A DNA stretch of 64,000 bases, taken from Cavia porcellus. Its lineage: Eukaryota > Chordata > Mammalia > Rodentia > Caviidae. Below, piece by piece: positions 31,559 to 44,199 of the stretch. The stretch is from assembly GCF_034190915.1 (NCBI RefSeq), contig NW_026947486.1:25207344-25271343 (forward strand), written 5' to 3'. Both the position numbers and the translations under genes were made by a program. How positions within the stretch are numbered: position 1 is the first letter of the stretch; each line of letters opens with the position of its first letter. The notes under the pieces were generated by a model, which saw only the letters and a program-made list of their open reading frames with translations, ran no database searches and was not told where the DNA came from.

Positions 31559-33172
31559 TGGAACCCTCGACATTTATTTTTCTTCATTTGAGAAGTATCT
31601 GCTCATTTCCGATGCCCATTTTTGGATAGTGTCTTTAAATTTGGGAGTTCTCATTTTTATTTTAAGTTATTTTCATATTCTAGATAGTAAGCCTTTGAGA
31701 AACAATTGGCAAAAATTTTTTCCTACACCATGAGTCAGCTTTTCATATGTTGGTGGTTTCTCTTGCTGTGCAAATGTTTTTCAAAAGGGCAAGATCCCAG
31801 TCATTGTTTCTTTTTGATAGTTCTTGTGCATTCAGGCTTTTGTTCATAAAGTTATTGCCTACACCAGTACCTTCAACAGGTGTACTTCTTCTGTCTTGTG
31901 GAAGATTTAATATTTTTGTTTTAATATTTAGATCTTTTATCCATTTTGACTTTAGTTTAGTGTATGGTGATAGATATGGGTCTAGTTTTAGTCTTCAGCA
32001 TGTGGAAAGCCAGTACTATCAACTCCATTTATTAAAGAGGCTTTCTTCTAGTAAATATGTTTGGCACCTTTGCCAAAGTTAAGGTGGTGAAGTATGTATG
32101 GAGTTGCTTTCACATTTTCTAAACTTTTCCATTGGCTTTCCAGTCTATTTGTTTCCCAGTAACTTGCTATTTTTATCATAATAACTTCTACTTTAGTTTC
32201 AGTTCTGGGATTGTGATGCCCCCTGCCTTGCCTTTGTTTCTCAGAAATGCCTTTACTATTCTAGGTCTCTTTTGGTTACAAATGAATTTCAGGGTTGTTT
32301 TCTCTAATTCTGTGAGATATGCTCTTGGAATTTTGAATGAAGCTATATTATATCTGTATAGCAATTTTGGAAGTATGGACATCCCTTACTCAGAATTGAT
32401 TTTGTGATTCTAGGTCCCTTATAACTCCAGTAGAATGTTAGATTATTTTTTCTAATTCTGTGAGATATGCTATGGCTATTTGATTGTAATTAAATCTGTA
32501 TAACAATTTCAGAATTATGGCTATCTTCACAATATCGTTCTTTCTACCCCAAAAATAGATATCTACTTACTTATACCCTCTTGAACTTCCTTTTTCAGAG
32601 TACTGCAGTTTTCAATGCAAAGGTCTTTTACTTCCTTCCCTAGATTGATTCATTGGGTATTTCGTTTTTATGCTACTGTGAAAGTTGTTGCTTCCCTGAT
32701 TATGTTCTCAATGAGTTTATTGGTGTATAGTGAAACTTTTGATTTTTCAGTCTTGATTTTATATCCAGCCAGGCTACTGATTTTGGTTATTAAATTTAGA
32801 AGTCTTTTGGTGGAGTATAGGGCATCTTCCATGTAAAGAATTAGCTCTTCTGCAAATAATGATAATCTAACGTCTTTCTTTTCTATCTTCATTATGTATT
32901 TTTTTCTCTTGTCTAGCTGTTCTGGCTAATGTTTCCAGAACTATACTGAACAAGAGTGATGACAGTGGACATCCTTGTCTTGCTATTGATTTTAGAGAAA
33001 ACATTCCATGTGAAACTGAGAAAAATGTGTACTCTGATGTTGTGGTGTGGAACTCTGTAGGCATCTACCTGGTCAATTTGTTCACAGGTTTCATTCAGTT
33101 CTGATATTTCTTTGTTGATCTTTTGTCAAGTTGGTCTGTCTATTTGTGACAGTGGTCTATTAAGGGCCCATA
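31559..33172 (-). mobile_element. Old L1 (element D), ORF2 with RT-to-endonuclease deletion, left part
   Basis: Minus-strand ORF2 from the C-terminal region (31570-32100) through the RT thumb (32180-32400) to the palm. The FADD box is decayed to 'FAEEL' (32892-32668 frame). At about 32990 the palm sequence ('catccttgtcttgctattgattttag') switches directly to the endonuclease end ('gagaaaacattccatgtgaaactgag'), so an internal segment of about 1.5 kb is missing. It stops at 33172 where a plus-strand L1 inserted, and resumes at 39491. Confidence 0.78.
33162..33172. repeat. Left target-site duplication of L1 element E
   Basis: 'aagggcccata' here and 'aaggcccata' at 39491-39500 (one-base indel) bracket the plus-strand L1. 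The flanks on both sides are the same old minus-strand endonuclease region. Confidence 0.7.
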
Positions 33173-33410
33173 TTAAGAGGCACGCATGGGGCTAGGCTAG
33201 ACCTGGGTCCCTCCTGTGACTCCAGCCATCTCCACAGATGACTTTTCAGGACCCAGGAACTCCAGCCAGAGGGGTACCTGAGGCCAGGCTAGACCTGGGT
33301 CCCTCCTGTGACTCCAGCCATCTCCACAGATGACTTTGCAGGACCCGGGAACTCCAGCCAGAGATGTACACAGGGCCAGGGCAGAATGGAACCCCTCTTA
33401 TGTCCCAAAG
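33173..33410 (+). promoter_or_regulatory. L1 5'-UTR tandem monomers, ~92-bp type (element E)
   Basis: 'c(t/c)aggctagacctgggtccc' at 33192 and 33284, with a third diverged unit at 33376: spacing 92 bp. The first two units are nearly identical over about 85 bp. The units share 'ggagttcctgggtc'-like sequence (reversed) with the monomers of element B at 8219-8445, so they are the same monomer family. Promoter function is inferred. Confidence 0.75.
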
Positions 33411-34149
33411 TTCTGGCCACCCACCTCAGGACCTAGGAACTCCAATCCGTGATGCACACTCCCCCACTCCCACCACTGCCAATGGGTACCCCACCACTGG
33501 ATCTAGCATTGCTATTGATCTTCAGGTCAGACAGCTTCCCACAGAACTGGGAATGCAGTGGATTAACCATGCAGTATCTAGAGGAGACTCAGTAAGAAGA
33601 ACTCAGCAGGCATCCATCAGTGAGGTGAGTATGCCCTTAAAATAAGAATAGAGCTTGCCACCTTCAGTGGGTAAACAGGAGCAATTGAGAAGCCCCATGC
33701 AAAAGTAAACCATAGTCGAGCTTGGCAAGTGGATTGGTGAGTCCTTCCTTCACACAGAGAATATCAGGCAGGTTGAGGAGGGTGCCAACAAGGCCTCCCC
33801 CATCCTGGAGAAAATTAAGGGGGCCTGTGAGACACCCAGAGACACAGTACAGTCCCAGCTGAGACAGACACTATAAACAGGGAGATCTGGTGACTGTGAA
33901 CAACCTGAGCGTACAATAACAGCAGGAACTAGGGGTTGATTTCCATCAATACTCCTAGGCTTATAAGCCTAGAAAGAACATAGGACTCATCCAACAGGCC
34001 CTGCAGGGGGAAGGTAACTGACCCACCTCTTCTGTGTGGGATGCAGCAATTGGACAAGCATCAACCTTACAGTAGGACCCCAAGATACTCACTGCAAACA
34101 GTTGACACTAGTGGGATTGAAGGACCACATATTAACCCAAAAGGGGAAA

Positions 34150-35110
34150 ATGGTAAAACAAAAAAGCAAAATGCAATCTCAAACATCTAGTCCACAAGGA
34201 ACAAGTACAGGAGACACTGAGATAGAGGACTTCAAAGGTAACACACCAGAAATGTCTGAAAAGATACCAAGTGAAATAAAAAAAAATCCATGAAGCTTTA
34301 GAGGAAATAAAATTAGAAGTAATCTCTCATATAAAAACAGAAATAACAACATTGGTAAAGAAATTGTTGAGTGCAGCTAGAGAAGAAATAGATATAAAAG
34401 AACAGGAGCATGGCAAACTGATTGAAACCTTGAATAAAAACTATAGAAAAGCAGAATTCATGACACAAACTCAAAGAGACATGCAAGAATCAAAAAAATC
34501 CTATTGAAAGCTGACAAAACCATTTAAATGAAGAAGAGGATAGAATTTTAGAACTAGAGGTCAGGATCACGATTAGCAATAATGAAAGGATACAACTTTT
34601 AAAATTAACAATGCAGCATGAAATGACAATCCAGCAGCTTCAAGATGATGCCAAGATATATCACTAATAAGCATTAGTGAAGATGCAGAAGTCAATGCAA
34701 ATGATATAACTAAAATATTCACAGAAGGAATAGCAGAAAATTTCACAAACATAGGAAAAAATCTGACATGCAGATAAGTGAAGCATATAGAACACCAAAC
34801 AATCACAACCAACATAAATCTACACCCAATATATAATAATTAAGATCCTAGACATGTGGTATAAAAGCTCTTAGAGAAAAGACACAACTCACCTATCAAG
34901 GAAAGCCCAACAGAATCACAGCAGACTTTTCAGCACAAAGTCTCAAGTCAAGACAAGCTTGGAGTGAGGTATTTCAAGTTCTAAAGGAACACAACATTCA
35001 ACCAAGACTGGTGTACCCAGAAAAATTTGCATTCAAATTTAATCGAGAAACAAGATACTTCCATGACAAAGAACAACTGAAGAAATTCATGTCCACCAAA
35101 CCAACCCTAT
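34150..35110 (+). pseudogene. L1 ORF1, broken, element E
   Basis: Open from 'MVKQKSKMQSQTSSPQGTST' (34150-34293), then frameshifted at an A run near 34280. Later portions show coiled coil (34380-34600) and RNA-binding/C-terminal sequence (34860-35110, 'ctatcaaggaaagcccaacagaatc', the KGKP.RIT region). It resembles element C ORF1 most. There is no full-length frame. Confidence 0.78.
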
Positions 35111-35926
35111 AAAGAGTGTTGAAAGACATAGTAGATAGAAATAAAAATGACCACAATCTCCAGAACAACAACAGAAAGAAGCCACCAGGTAGAACAGCAA
35201 TTAAACAAAAGTGAAAAGCAGAAAGCAAACAACTAGAACATAACATAACAAAGTCAATCCGGTACATGTCAGTGATATCCATAAATGTAAATGGCCTCAA
35301 TTAACCTATCAAAAGAAATAAGTTTACAGAATGGATCAAGAAACACAATCCCCCAATATGCTGTATACCAGAGACACATCTGACCCAAAATGAAACTCAC
35401 AGATTAAAAGTCAAAGGGTGCAACAGGAATGTAGAAAAAAGCAGGGGCAACTATTATATTTGCAGACAATGTGAACTTCAAACCTAAAATGATTAAAGAG
35501 ATAAAGAAGGTCACTACATACTTGTTGGTGGAAAAATTGAAGAAGAATAACAATTACAAATATGTATGCACCAAATACAGGAGTACCCCACTATATAAGA
35601 CAAAAACTAATGGACATGAAAAACCAAATACACAAGATCACAATTATAACGGGTGTCCTTAATACCCCATTGTCACAAAGAGATAGATCAAGTAGACAAA
35701 AAGCAAAGAAATAATAGCGTTGAATCATATCTGTGAGCAATTGAACTTAGGAGATGCTTACAGAGTGTTCCACCCAAATGCTTTGGAATATACATTCTTC
35801 TCAGCTATGCTTGGGACATTATCCAAAACAGACCACATATTACTCTATTAAACATTCTTAAGTAACTGCAAAGATATTGAAGTTATGCCATGCATAATGT
35901 CTGTCATAGTGCACTGAAATTTGAAA

Positions 35927-36081
35927 TTAATGGCAAAAAAATTTCAAAACCTTCAAGAATAAATGGCAATTCAATAACAACCTTCTGAACACCCAGTGGG
36001 CTACAGATGAAATTAAGGAAGAAGTAAAGCAATACCTACAATTCAGTGAAAATGCAGATACAACATACTGCAATCTGTGGG
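35927..36081 (+). repeat. Inverted duplication, left arm (element E endonuclease)
   Basis: The segment from 'ttaatggcaaaaaaat' to 'gcaatctgtggg' is the native endonuclease sequence. Its reverse complement recurs at 36686-36839 with only about three differences, so the arms are about 98% identical and separated by about 600 bp. Confidence 0.92.
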
Positions 36082-36685
36082 ATGCAACGAATGTGGTCTT
36101 CAGAGGGAAATATATAGCAATAAATTGTCATATCAAGAAAACAGAATATCCACAAGTAATGTAATGCTTCATCTCAAGCTTTTAGAAAAAGAAGAGCAAG
36201 TTAAAGCCAAAGCTCATAGAAGTGAGGAAATTGTAAAGATTAGAGCAGAAATCAATGCAACTGAAACTAAAAAAAAAAAAAATACAAAGAATTAATGAAT
36301 AAAAAGCTTATTTTGAGATAATCAACAAAATTGACAAACCTCTAGCTAACCTTATCAAGAAAAAGAAAAAACACAAATTCATGCCATAAGGACTGAAAAG
36401 GGGGAAATTACTATAGATACCATGGAAATTCAAAAGATCATGAATACCTACTTTGAAAATCTACTCACATAGAGTGGAAAACACAGAGGAAATGGATAGA
36501 TTTCTAGAAACATATGAACTACCAAAGCTCAACCAAGAAGATATAGCAATTTTGAATAACCCAATATCAGCTATTGAAATTGAAAACCTAACTAAAACTT
36601 ACCAAAACAGAAAAGCCCAAGTCCTGATGTATTCAAGGCTGAATTCTATAAGAAATTTAGAGATGCCAATAACCCTTAAACTCTT

Positions 36686-36839
36686 CCCACAGATTGCAGT
36701 ATGTTGTATCTGCATTTTCACTGAATTGTAGGTATTGCTTTACTTCTTCCTTAATTTAATCTGTAGCCCACTGGGTGTTCAGAAGGTTGTTATTGAATTG
36801 CCATGTATTCTTGAAGGTTTTGAATTTTTTTGCCATTAA
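36686..36839 (-). repeat. Inverted duplication, right arm (insert in RT region)
   Basis: From 'cccacagattgcagtatg' to 'tttttgccattaa': the reverse complement of 35927-36081. It sits between 'cccttaaactctt' and 'attgaaaagcaagc', which are contiguous in intact ORF2 copies, so it is an added segment with no obvious loss. It breaks the RT frame. Confidence 0.92.
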
Positions 36840-39490
36840 ATTGAAAAGCAAGCAATTGTCCCTAAATCATTCCTGCAGGCAAGAATAATCTCATAACAAA
36901 ACCAGAGAAAGACCCAACCAAAAAAGAGAACTATGAGTATTGATGCAAAGATACTCAATAAAATACTGGCAAATAGAATGCAGCAAATCATCAAGAGGAT
37001 TTTAAATCACGACCAAGTGGGATTCTTTCCAGGAATGCAGGGATGGTTTAACATATGCAAATCAGTAAATGTAATACACCACATCAGCAGAGTCAAAAAT
37101 AAAGACCTCATGATCATCTCAATAGATGCAGAAAAAGCTTTTGATAAAGTCCAACAAGTGTTCATGATAAAACCCTTCAGAAACTCTGAATACAGAGTTT
37201 CATAAACTCATAAAGGCCATCTGTGACAAACCAACAGTCTACAGTAAGGTAAATGAACAAAAACTGAAAGCTTTCCCACTAAAATCAGGAATAAGACAAG
37301 AATGTTCACTATCATCACTCCTGTGCAATATAGTTTTGGAAACACTGGCCAGGTCAATCAGACAAGAAAGAGAGATAAAAAGAATAAAGATAGGAAAGAA
37401 AGAAGTCAAATTATCATTTATCACAGATGACATGATACTCTCTATAGAAGACTTTAAAAATTAAATTAAAATACTAATAGAGGTAATAAACAAATTCTGG
37501 AGTGTAGACAGATATGAAGCTAATGGTCAAAAATCAGTATCATTCTTGTACACAAACAAAAGACTCACCTAGAGAGAAATTATGGAAATAATCATCTTTC
37601 ACAATAGCATCTAAAAAAATGAAACACTTAAGAATCAGTGTAACTAAGAATGTAAAAGACCTATATGCTGAAAATTATGATACACTAAAAAAGAAGATTG
37701 AAGAGGAGATTAGAAAATGGAAGGAGTTTCCTTGCTCTTGGCTAGGAAGCACCAACATTGTGAAAATGGCCATACTCCCTAAACTGTTATGTAGATTTAA
37801 TGCAATCCCAATCAAAATACCATTGACATACTTTACAGATCTAGAGAAAACAGTCCTAAAATTCATTTGGAAACAGAAGAAACCTAGAATAGCAAAGGCA
37901 ATTCTGAACAACAAAGGCAAGGCAGGAGGCATCTCAATTCCTGGCTTGAAACTGTACTACAAAGCCATAGTGATAAAATCAGCATGATGTTGGCAAAGAA
38001 ATAGACCTGAGGATCAATGGAATAGATTAGAAGATGCAAACACAACCACAAAGACACTCAGCCACTGGATATTTGATAAAGGGTCTAAAAATGTTCATTG
38101 GAAGAAGGATAGACTCTTTAATAAAAGGTGTTGGAAAAATTGGCTTTCCACATGCTGAAGACTGAAACTAGACCCATGCATATCACCATGCACAAAACTA
38201 AAGTCTAAATGGATCAAAGATGTAAATATTAAAGCAGAAACATTAAATCTACTGGAAGACAAGATATGTAGAAGTCTTGTAGCCATAGTGGTCAGCATAG
38301 GGGTAGGCATGAACAAAATGCAAACTGCACAGGAAACATTTCAAAGAATCACCAACTTGGATTTCATATTACTAAAAAGTTTTTGCACTTCAAAAAATAG
38401 TCACCAACAGAGTGAAAAGAAAACCCACAGAATGAGAAAAATGTATAGCCCGCAAACCCTCGGATAATGGACTTATATCCAAAACATATAAATAATTGAT
38501 AAACATCAAGACTCCCAAATTTAAAGACCCTCTCCAAAAATGGGCATCTGAGGTGAGCACACATTTCTCTGATGAAGATATACAAATGGCAGATAAATAC
38601 ATGAAGAAATGTTCACCATCACTGGTCATTTGAGAAATGCAAATTAAAACAGCATTGAGATTTCATCTCACTGAGGAAAAAATAACTGCCATCAAGAAAT
38701 TAACTGAAACAAATGTTGATGAGGCTGCAGAGCAAAAGGAACACTGCTCCACTTTTTGTGGGAGTCTAGACTGGTGTAGCCACTATGGAAATCACTATGG
38801 AGATTTCTCAGAAGACTAGGATTGGAAGTTCTATTCAATCCAGCTATTCCCTTCCTGGATATTTTCCCAGAAAACCTGAAAAGGTCATGTCACCATGGTA
38901 TATGTGCACCAATATTCATAGCAGCATAATTTGTAATAGCTAAATCTTGGAAACAACCAAGATCCCCATCAACTGCAGAGTGGATAAAAAAGCTGTGGTA
39001 TTTTTCTACAATGGAATATTACTCAGCTATAAAAAGGATGATCTTGAGGCCTTCATAGGTAAATGGAGACAGTTGAGACTATCCTGATAAGTGAAGTAAA
39101 TTAGAGTCATATTTATAAATATTACATCGTGTTTCTAGTGTAAAAAGAAATAGGAATTGTAGGAGTAATAAAACCCAAAATGTGTAATTGCTATTGTAAA
39201 AAAGATGAAAAGAAAGTGCTCTAAATTATATAACTGCATGTATGTTTAAGATAGATGACCATATTACTAAGTTTTTGTTTGATCATTGAGCAGATGTGTT
39301 TGCAGTCTCACTGTCTGAATGTCCACTTGTATGCTTTACATTTGTAACTTGAACAACTATTTCTTAGATGATAGTATGTAATTTATCAACTAGTGATTTC
39401 TTCCTGTTTATTTTTTTAAATTTTGTATTATTACTACCCTTTTTTCTGTTTTGCTTTTTTTCCGCTTCAAATAAAAATTTTTTTAAAAAG

Positions 39491-39905
39491 AAGGCCCATA
39501 GTGCAATTGTGTTAGTGCTTTTTTGGTCTTTTTGTCTATTGATATTTGTTTTACATAGTTGCTTATTCTGGTATTTGGTGCATATGTATTCACATTGGCT
39601 ATCTATTGCTCTTTGTTTGCTCCCCTTACAAGGATGTAGTGACATTTTATTGTTTCTGTTAATCAGTTTTGGTTTCAAGATCACTTTGTCTGCAAATACA
39701 ATAGATCCTTCTGCTTTTACATGGGTTCCTGTTACAAGGAGTATTGTTTTCCATCCTTTGACTTTCATTCTATGAATTTCTTTTTTAGGTAAACATGTTT
39801 CTTTTCTGCAGCATACATATTGTTGGAGCTTGTTTCTTGACGCATTATGCCAGTCTGTTTCTTTTTTGTTGTTGTTATTTCTTTTACGGATGTTGATGAT
39901 CAAAT
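39491..39905 (-). mobile_element. Old L1 (element D), endonuclease, right part
   Basis: Continues element D after the plus-strand insertion: 'ggtatttggtgcatatgtat', 'ggtttcaagatcactttgtctgc', 'ttccatcctttgactttc' are reversed endonuclease landmarks. It ends close to the ORF2 start near 39905. Confidence 0.8.
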
Positions 39906-40130
39906 GTAGCTGGAAATTGAGTTGAAACCTCTTAGATACCTGATCTGGACAAAAAATTGTTATCTTGAACAGGATTTAGACTTAATTAGAACTCAATTCA
40001 CTGTGGTTTTAAACCAATCAGTCCAAAGCTATCATAGAGTTCAAATTACAGTAGACAAAAGTGACAGCAGAAAATTTACATGGATACAAAACCATGAAGG
40101 TACGTACAGGAATTGAATGACAGTTCAGTT
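39906..40130. other. Unassigned non-coding stretch
   Basis: About 225 bp with no L1 landmark and no convincing frame. It may be original flanking DNA between L1 insertions. Confidence 0.4.
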
Positions 40131-40893
40131 TGCCATTTTTTTATTTAAGAGAAAAAACACACATAAAACAGAAAGAACAAAAGACCAAAGAGACAAATAA
40201 AGAACAAAAGATGCAAAACAATAACAGTATAGGTTTTCAAAACAAGATGATAGGAATTTAACAATGGTTGTAATATTGTATATTGTTACCTTCAAAAGGA
40301 TTGCTTAGATTACCAGATATAGACATACAAAGTTTATTTAATCCTATGAGTATTAACCGTTATTTTCCAAGAACTAACAGAAATAGTATTATTAAAAAAA
40401 GACACACTAGCTTAATCAGGATGGCATAGAGCCTTTATATGCTACTAGTGAAAAGAAAGTTGGACAATTTCTTAGCACATAGTGTGAAAACTCAAATGAT
40501 AAATGAAGCAAAGAAACCTGAATATACTCTATTAAATTTCATCCTAAGAAAATAAAAAAGAAGTAGTAGTATAGTCATTTTAGCTGTCTTGTGTATACAC
40601 ACATAAAAAAATTATGCTTTTTTCATTTTCCCTTCCTTCTTTCTTCCTTTTCCCTATCCTAGTTACATTTCATCTTTGAGAAGTTTCTTACCCTTACACA
40701 ATATTTATTGTAGATTTGGATCATATTCGCTATTTCAGTTTCTTACACTAGGGAGACAGTGTGGTATTTACACATGTGAGTTTGATTTATTTCACTTATG
40801 AGTGTGGTCTCAAGTCATGTCCCTTTACTTATAAAAGCTTCAATGAAATCTTTATTTATAACTGAATAGTATCCCATTGTATAAAAATACCAC

Positions 40894-41168
40894 TTTTTTT
40901 TTTACCAGTTAATAGATTACATATTATCATCTTAGAGATAGTTGCTCAAGTCACAGTATCAAAGCATACAAAGTGGACATTCAAACAGTGAGACTGCAAA
41001 CAGTTGTGTTCAATGATCCAACCAAAAACATTAATATGGTCAGCTATTTAACACCTCTAAACACACTTGCTGTTGTATCCTTTAGAGCACTTTTTTTCCT
41101 TCTCTTTTTTACAACAAAATTTGCACATTTTGGGTTTTATTACTCCTTAGTTCTTTTCCAACTAGAAG
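40894..41168 (-). mobile_element. L1 3'-UTR-only insertion in element F
   Basis: About 275 bp matching 5600-5880 (3' UTR: 'gagactgcaaacagttgtgttcaatgatcca', 'cctctaaacacacttgctgttg'). It is inserted after 'aaaaataccac' in the ORF2 3' end, which repeats as 'agaaataccaca' on the right, a likely short target duplication. It lacks the AATAAA-proximal part seen at 5520. Confidence 0.65.
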
Positions 41169-44130
41169 AAATACCACATTTTTTAAAGCCGTTTCTCAAA
41201 TGATGGGCACTTGGGTTGTTTCCAAGATTTGGCTATTACAAATTGTGCTGCTATAAACATGGGTGCACACATATCCCTGAGGTATGATGTTTTGAATTCT
41301 TTGTGGAAATACCCAGAAGCAGGATATCTGGGTTAAATAGAACCTCTAATACTAGCTTTTTGCCAGTTGTCCACACTGATTTCCCCAGTGGCTGCACCAG
41401 CTTGCATTCCTACCAAAGGTGGAAAAGAGTTCCTTTTTCACCACAGCCCCTCCATTTGTTATTGGTTGATTGCTTGATCTTGGCCATTCCTTCTGTAGTG
41501 AGATGGAATCTCAGGAATTTTTAAATTTGCATTTCTCTAATGACCAATGATGCTGAACATTTTTTTCTAATATATTTATTTGCCATTTGTACTTCATCTG
41601 AGAAGTGTGTATGATCTCTGGTGTCTATTTTTGGATTAGCTCTTTACAATGGAAGGGCGATATATCTCTTCTGGTACCAGATGAATTTTAGGCATGATTT
41701 CTCCAGATCTGTGATATAAGGAAATGGTATTTTGGTTGGAATTCCTTTAAATCTGTATAACAATTTGGGGACAATGGCCATTTTCACAATGTTTGTTTTC
41801 TCAATCCATGAACAAGGAATTTCTTTCCATTTTCTGCAATCCTCTTTGATTTCTTTTTTCAGAGTGAAGTAATTTTCAATGTATAGATTTTTACTTCCTT
41901 TGTTAGACTGAGTTCTAAGAATTTCATTTTTTTGGACAGTATAGTGAAGAGTATGGTTTCTTTTATTTCTCTCTCAGTTTGTTGTTTTTGCATAGGTACG
42001 CTATTGATTTTTGAATGTTGACATTGTATCCAGCTACATTATGAATTTGGTTATTACATCTAGATGTGTTTCAATAGAATTTTGGGGGTCTTCTATGTAG
42101 AGCATCATATCATCTGCAAATAACTGTAATGTAACTTCTTTCTGTCCTATCCTTATACCTGCTATTGTCTTTCTTGTTTAATTCTTCTGGCTAATGTTTC
42201 CAGAACTATACTGAGTAGGAGTGATGATAATGAACATCCTTGTCTTGTTCCCAATATTAGGTTGAAAGTTTTCAGTTTTTATGCATTTAGTAAGACGTTG
42301 GCTGTTGTTTTATCATATATGGCTTTTATCAGATTGAAGTAAAGACCACTTATTCCAATTTTCTGTATGATTCTTTTATCATGAACGAATGTTGGATTTT
42401 TTTGAAATCTTTTTCTGCATCTATTGAGATTACCATGTGATTCCTGTTTTCAGCTCTGTTGACATGGTGTATTACATTTATTGATTTGCATATGTTAAAC
42501 CATCCCTGCATTCCTAGGATAAATGATGATCATGATGCATAATCTTGATTTTCTGCATTCTATTTGGCAGTATTTCAGTGAGAATTTGTGAATCTATGTT
42601 CACTAGGGAGATTGGCCTATGGTTGTCCCTTTAGTTTGGGTCTTTCACTGGTTTTGGTATTAGGGTAATACTTGCTTCCAGGAATGAGTTAGAGAGAATT
42701 GCTTCCCTATCAATTTCCTTGAAGAGTTTGAAGAGTACTGGCATTAAGTCTTCCATAAATTTCTTGTAGAACTCAACAGTTAGTCGATAAGGATGAGGAT
42801 TTTTTGGTAAGATTCTAATTATATTTTCAATTTCATTAACTGAAATTGAGTTATTCAGAAGTTTTACATTTTCTTGATCCAGCTTTTGTAATTCATATAT
42901 TTCTAGGAATCTGTCCTTTTTTTCTGTGTTATCAAACTTATGAAGGTAAAGGTTTTGAATTAAGGATTGATGATCTTCTGTATTTCTGCAGGGTGTGTAG
43001 TGATTTCATTCTTTTAATTTCTTTTTCCATGTATTTCAATTTTTTGGTAAGGTTGTCTAGGGACTTATAATTTTATTCATTGTTTCAAAACACTAACTCT
43101 TCAATTCATTATACTTTGTATTATTTTCTTACTTTCAATTGCATTGATTTCTGCTCTTATCTTTAAAATTTAATCCATTCTTTGGGCTTTAGGCTTGATT
43201 TGCTCTTCTTCTAGAAGTTTGAGGTGCAGCATTAGATTGTTTATTTGTGTACATTCCATTTTCCTTATTTGAGAGTTTACCAATATAAATTTTCCCTGAG
43301 GACTGTTTTCATTGTGTTCCACATGTTCTAGTAAGTTGTATTTGCATTTTCGCTTCAATCATAAATATTTTTTAACTTCTTTAATTTTTGTGTCACTCAT
43401 TGGTTACTTAAGGGAATGTTGTTTAATTTGTTTATGGGGTTCTTGTGTGGGTTTTTTCTCATTAATTTCCAGTTTTATTGCACTATGGTCAGATAATGTG
43501 CATGGGATTATTTTATTTCCTTTGCATTTACTTTAGCATGGGCTAGTACATGGTCTATTTTAGAGAATGAGCCATGTGTACCCGAGAAGAATGTGTATTC
43601 TGATATTTCTTCATGGACTACATCTACTAGGTCCATCTGTTCACAAGTTGGACTTAGTTCTGCTATAATTTGCTGATCTTTTGTTTGGTTCTTCTGTCTC
43701 TTTGTGCAAGTGGGTGTTAAAGTACCCCATTATAACTCTATTTTTGTTTATTTGACTTTTCATATCTATAAAGATTTGTCTTACATAGTTTGGGCCTCCA
43801 TATTTGGTGCATATGTATACAAATACACAATGACTGTTTTTATCTCTTTTGATTATTCTTGGTTCAAGTTCACACTATCTACAAGCAGAATAGTTTTGCC
43901 CACGTTTTCTGGGTTCCTGTTACATGGTGTATTGTTTTTCTCCTTTGACTTTAAGTATATGAATTTCCTTTTGAGTTAAATGTGTTGCTTGCACACAGCA
44001 TGTTGTTGGATTTTGTTTCTTAATCTACTATGCCAGTCTGTTTCTTTTTATTGAGTTGAGGCCATTTGCATTGATGGATATAACTGATATGTACATACTT
44101 ATCTCTCCCATGTTGACTTTCTGTTGTTGG
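41169..44130 (-). pseudogene. L1 ORF2, broken, element F
   Basis: Reversed RT and endonuclease sequence with no frame over 80 codons: the linker at 43358-43170 ('EEEQIKPKAQRMD'), a palm box near 42105-42120 (plus 'catcatatcatctgcaaataa', FADDMM-like), RT fingers near 42650-42790, and endonuclease at 43440-44130. The deletion near 41640 removes part of the C-terminal region. It is more diverged than elements B, C and E. Confidence 0.75.
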
Positions 44131-44199
44131 TTTTCTATGTTTTCTGTTAAATTGTTTGCCCTACTTGGTGATTTCCTTCTGCTGTTTTTCTTGGAATTG

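Larger units (their letters stand above)
35270..39090 (+). pseudogene. L1 ORF2, broken, element E
   Basis: Endonuclease at 35270-36080 and linker at 36077-36295 ('RSEEIVKIRAEINATETKK'). RT fingers are at 36453-36670, interrupted by the inverted insert and resuming at 36840. RT motifs at 36933-37205 include '[19 protein letters not shown]', '[22 protein letters not shown]' and '[10 protein letters not shown]'. The palm box near 37420 reads 'ITDDM' instead of FADDM: both Asp are kept, while Phe and Ala are changed. The thumb and C-terminal region is at 37619-37987 (122 aa, '[17 protein letters not shown]', '[15 protein letters not shown]'). ORF2 ends near 39090 after 'atggaatattactcagctat'. Confidence 0.85.
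33173..39490 (+). mobile_element. Full-length L1 (element E), defective, with internal inverted duplication
   Basis: Complete plus-strand L1 of 6318 bp: tandem monomers (33173-33410), 5' UTR to about 34150, ORF1 (about 34150-35110), ORF2 (about 35270-39090), and 3' UTR ending in 'aaataaaaattttttt' at about 39470-39490. It is inserted in old minus L1 element D with a 10-11-bp target duplication. ORFs are broken. A 155-bp stretch of its endonuclease region reappears inverted at 36686-36839 within the RT region. Confidence 0.9.

Noticed and set aside
39364..39903. 179-codon minus-strand frame
   Set aside because: It runs from reversed old L1 endonuclease through the antisense of another L1's 3' UTR; a chance fusion across an insertion boundary.
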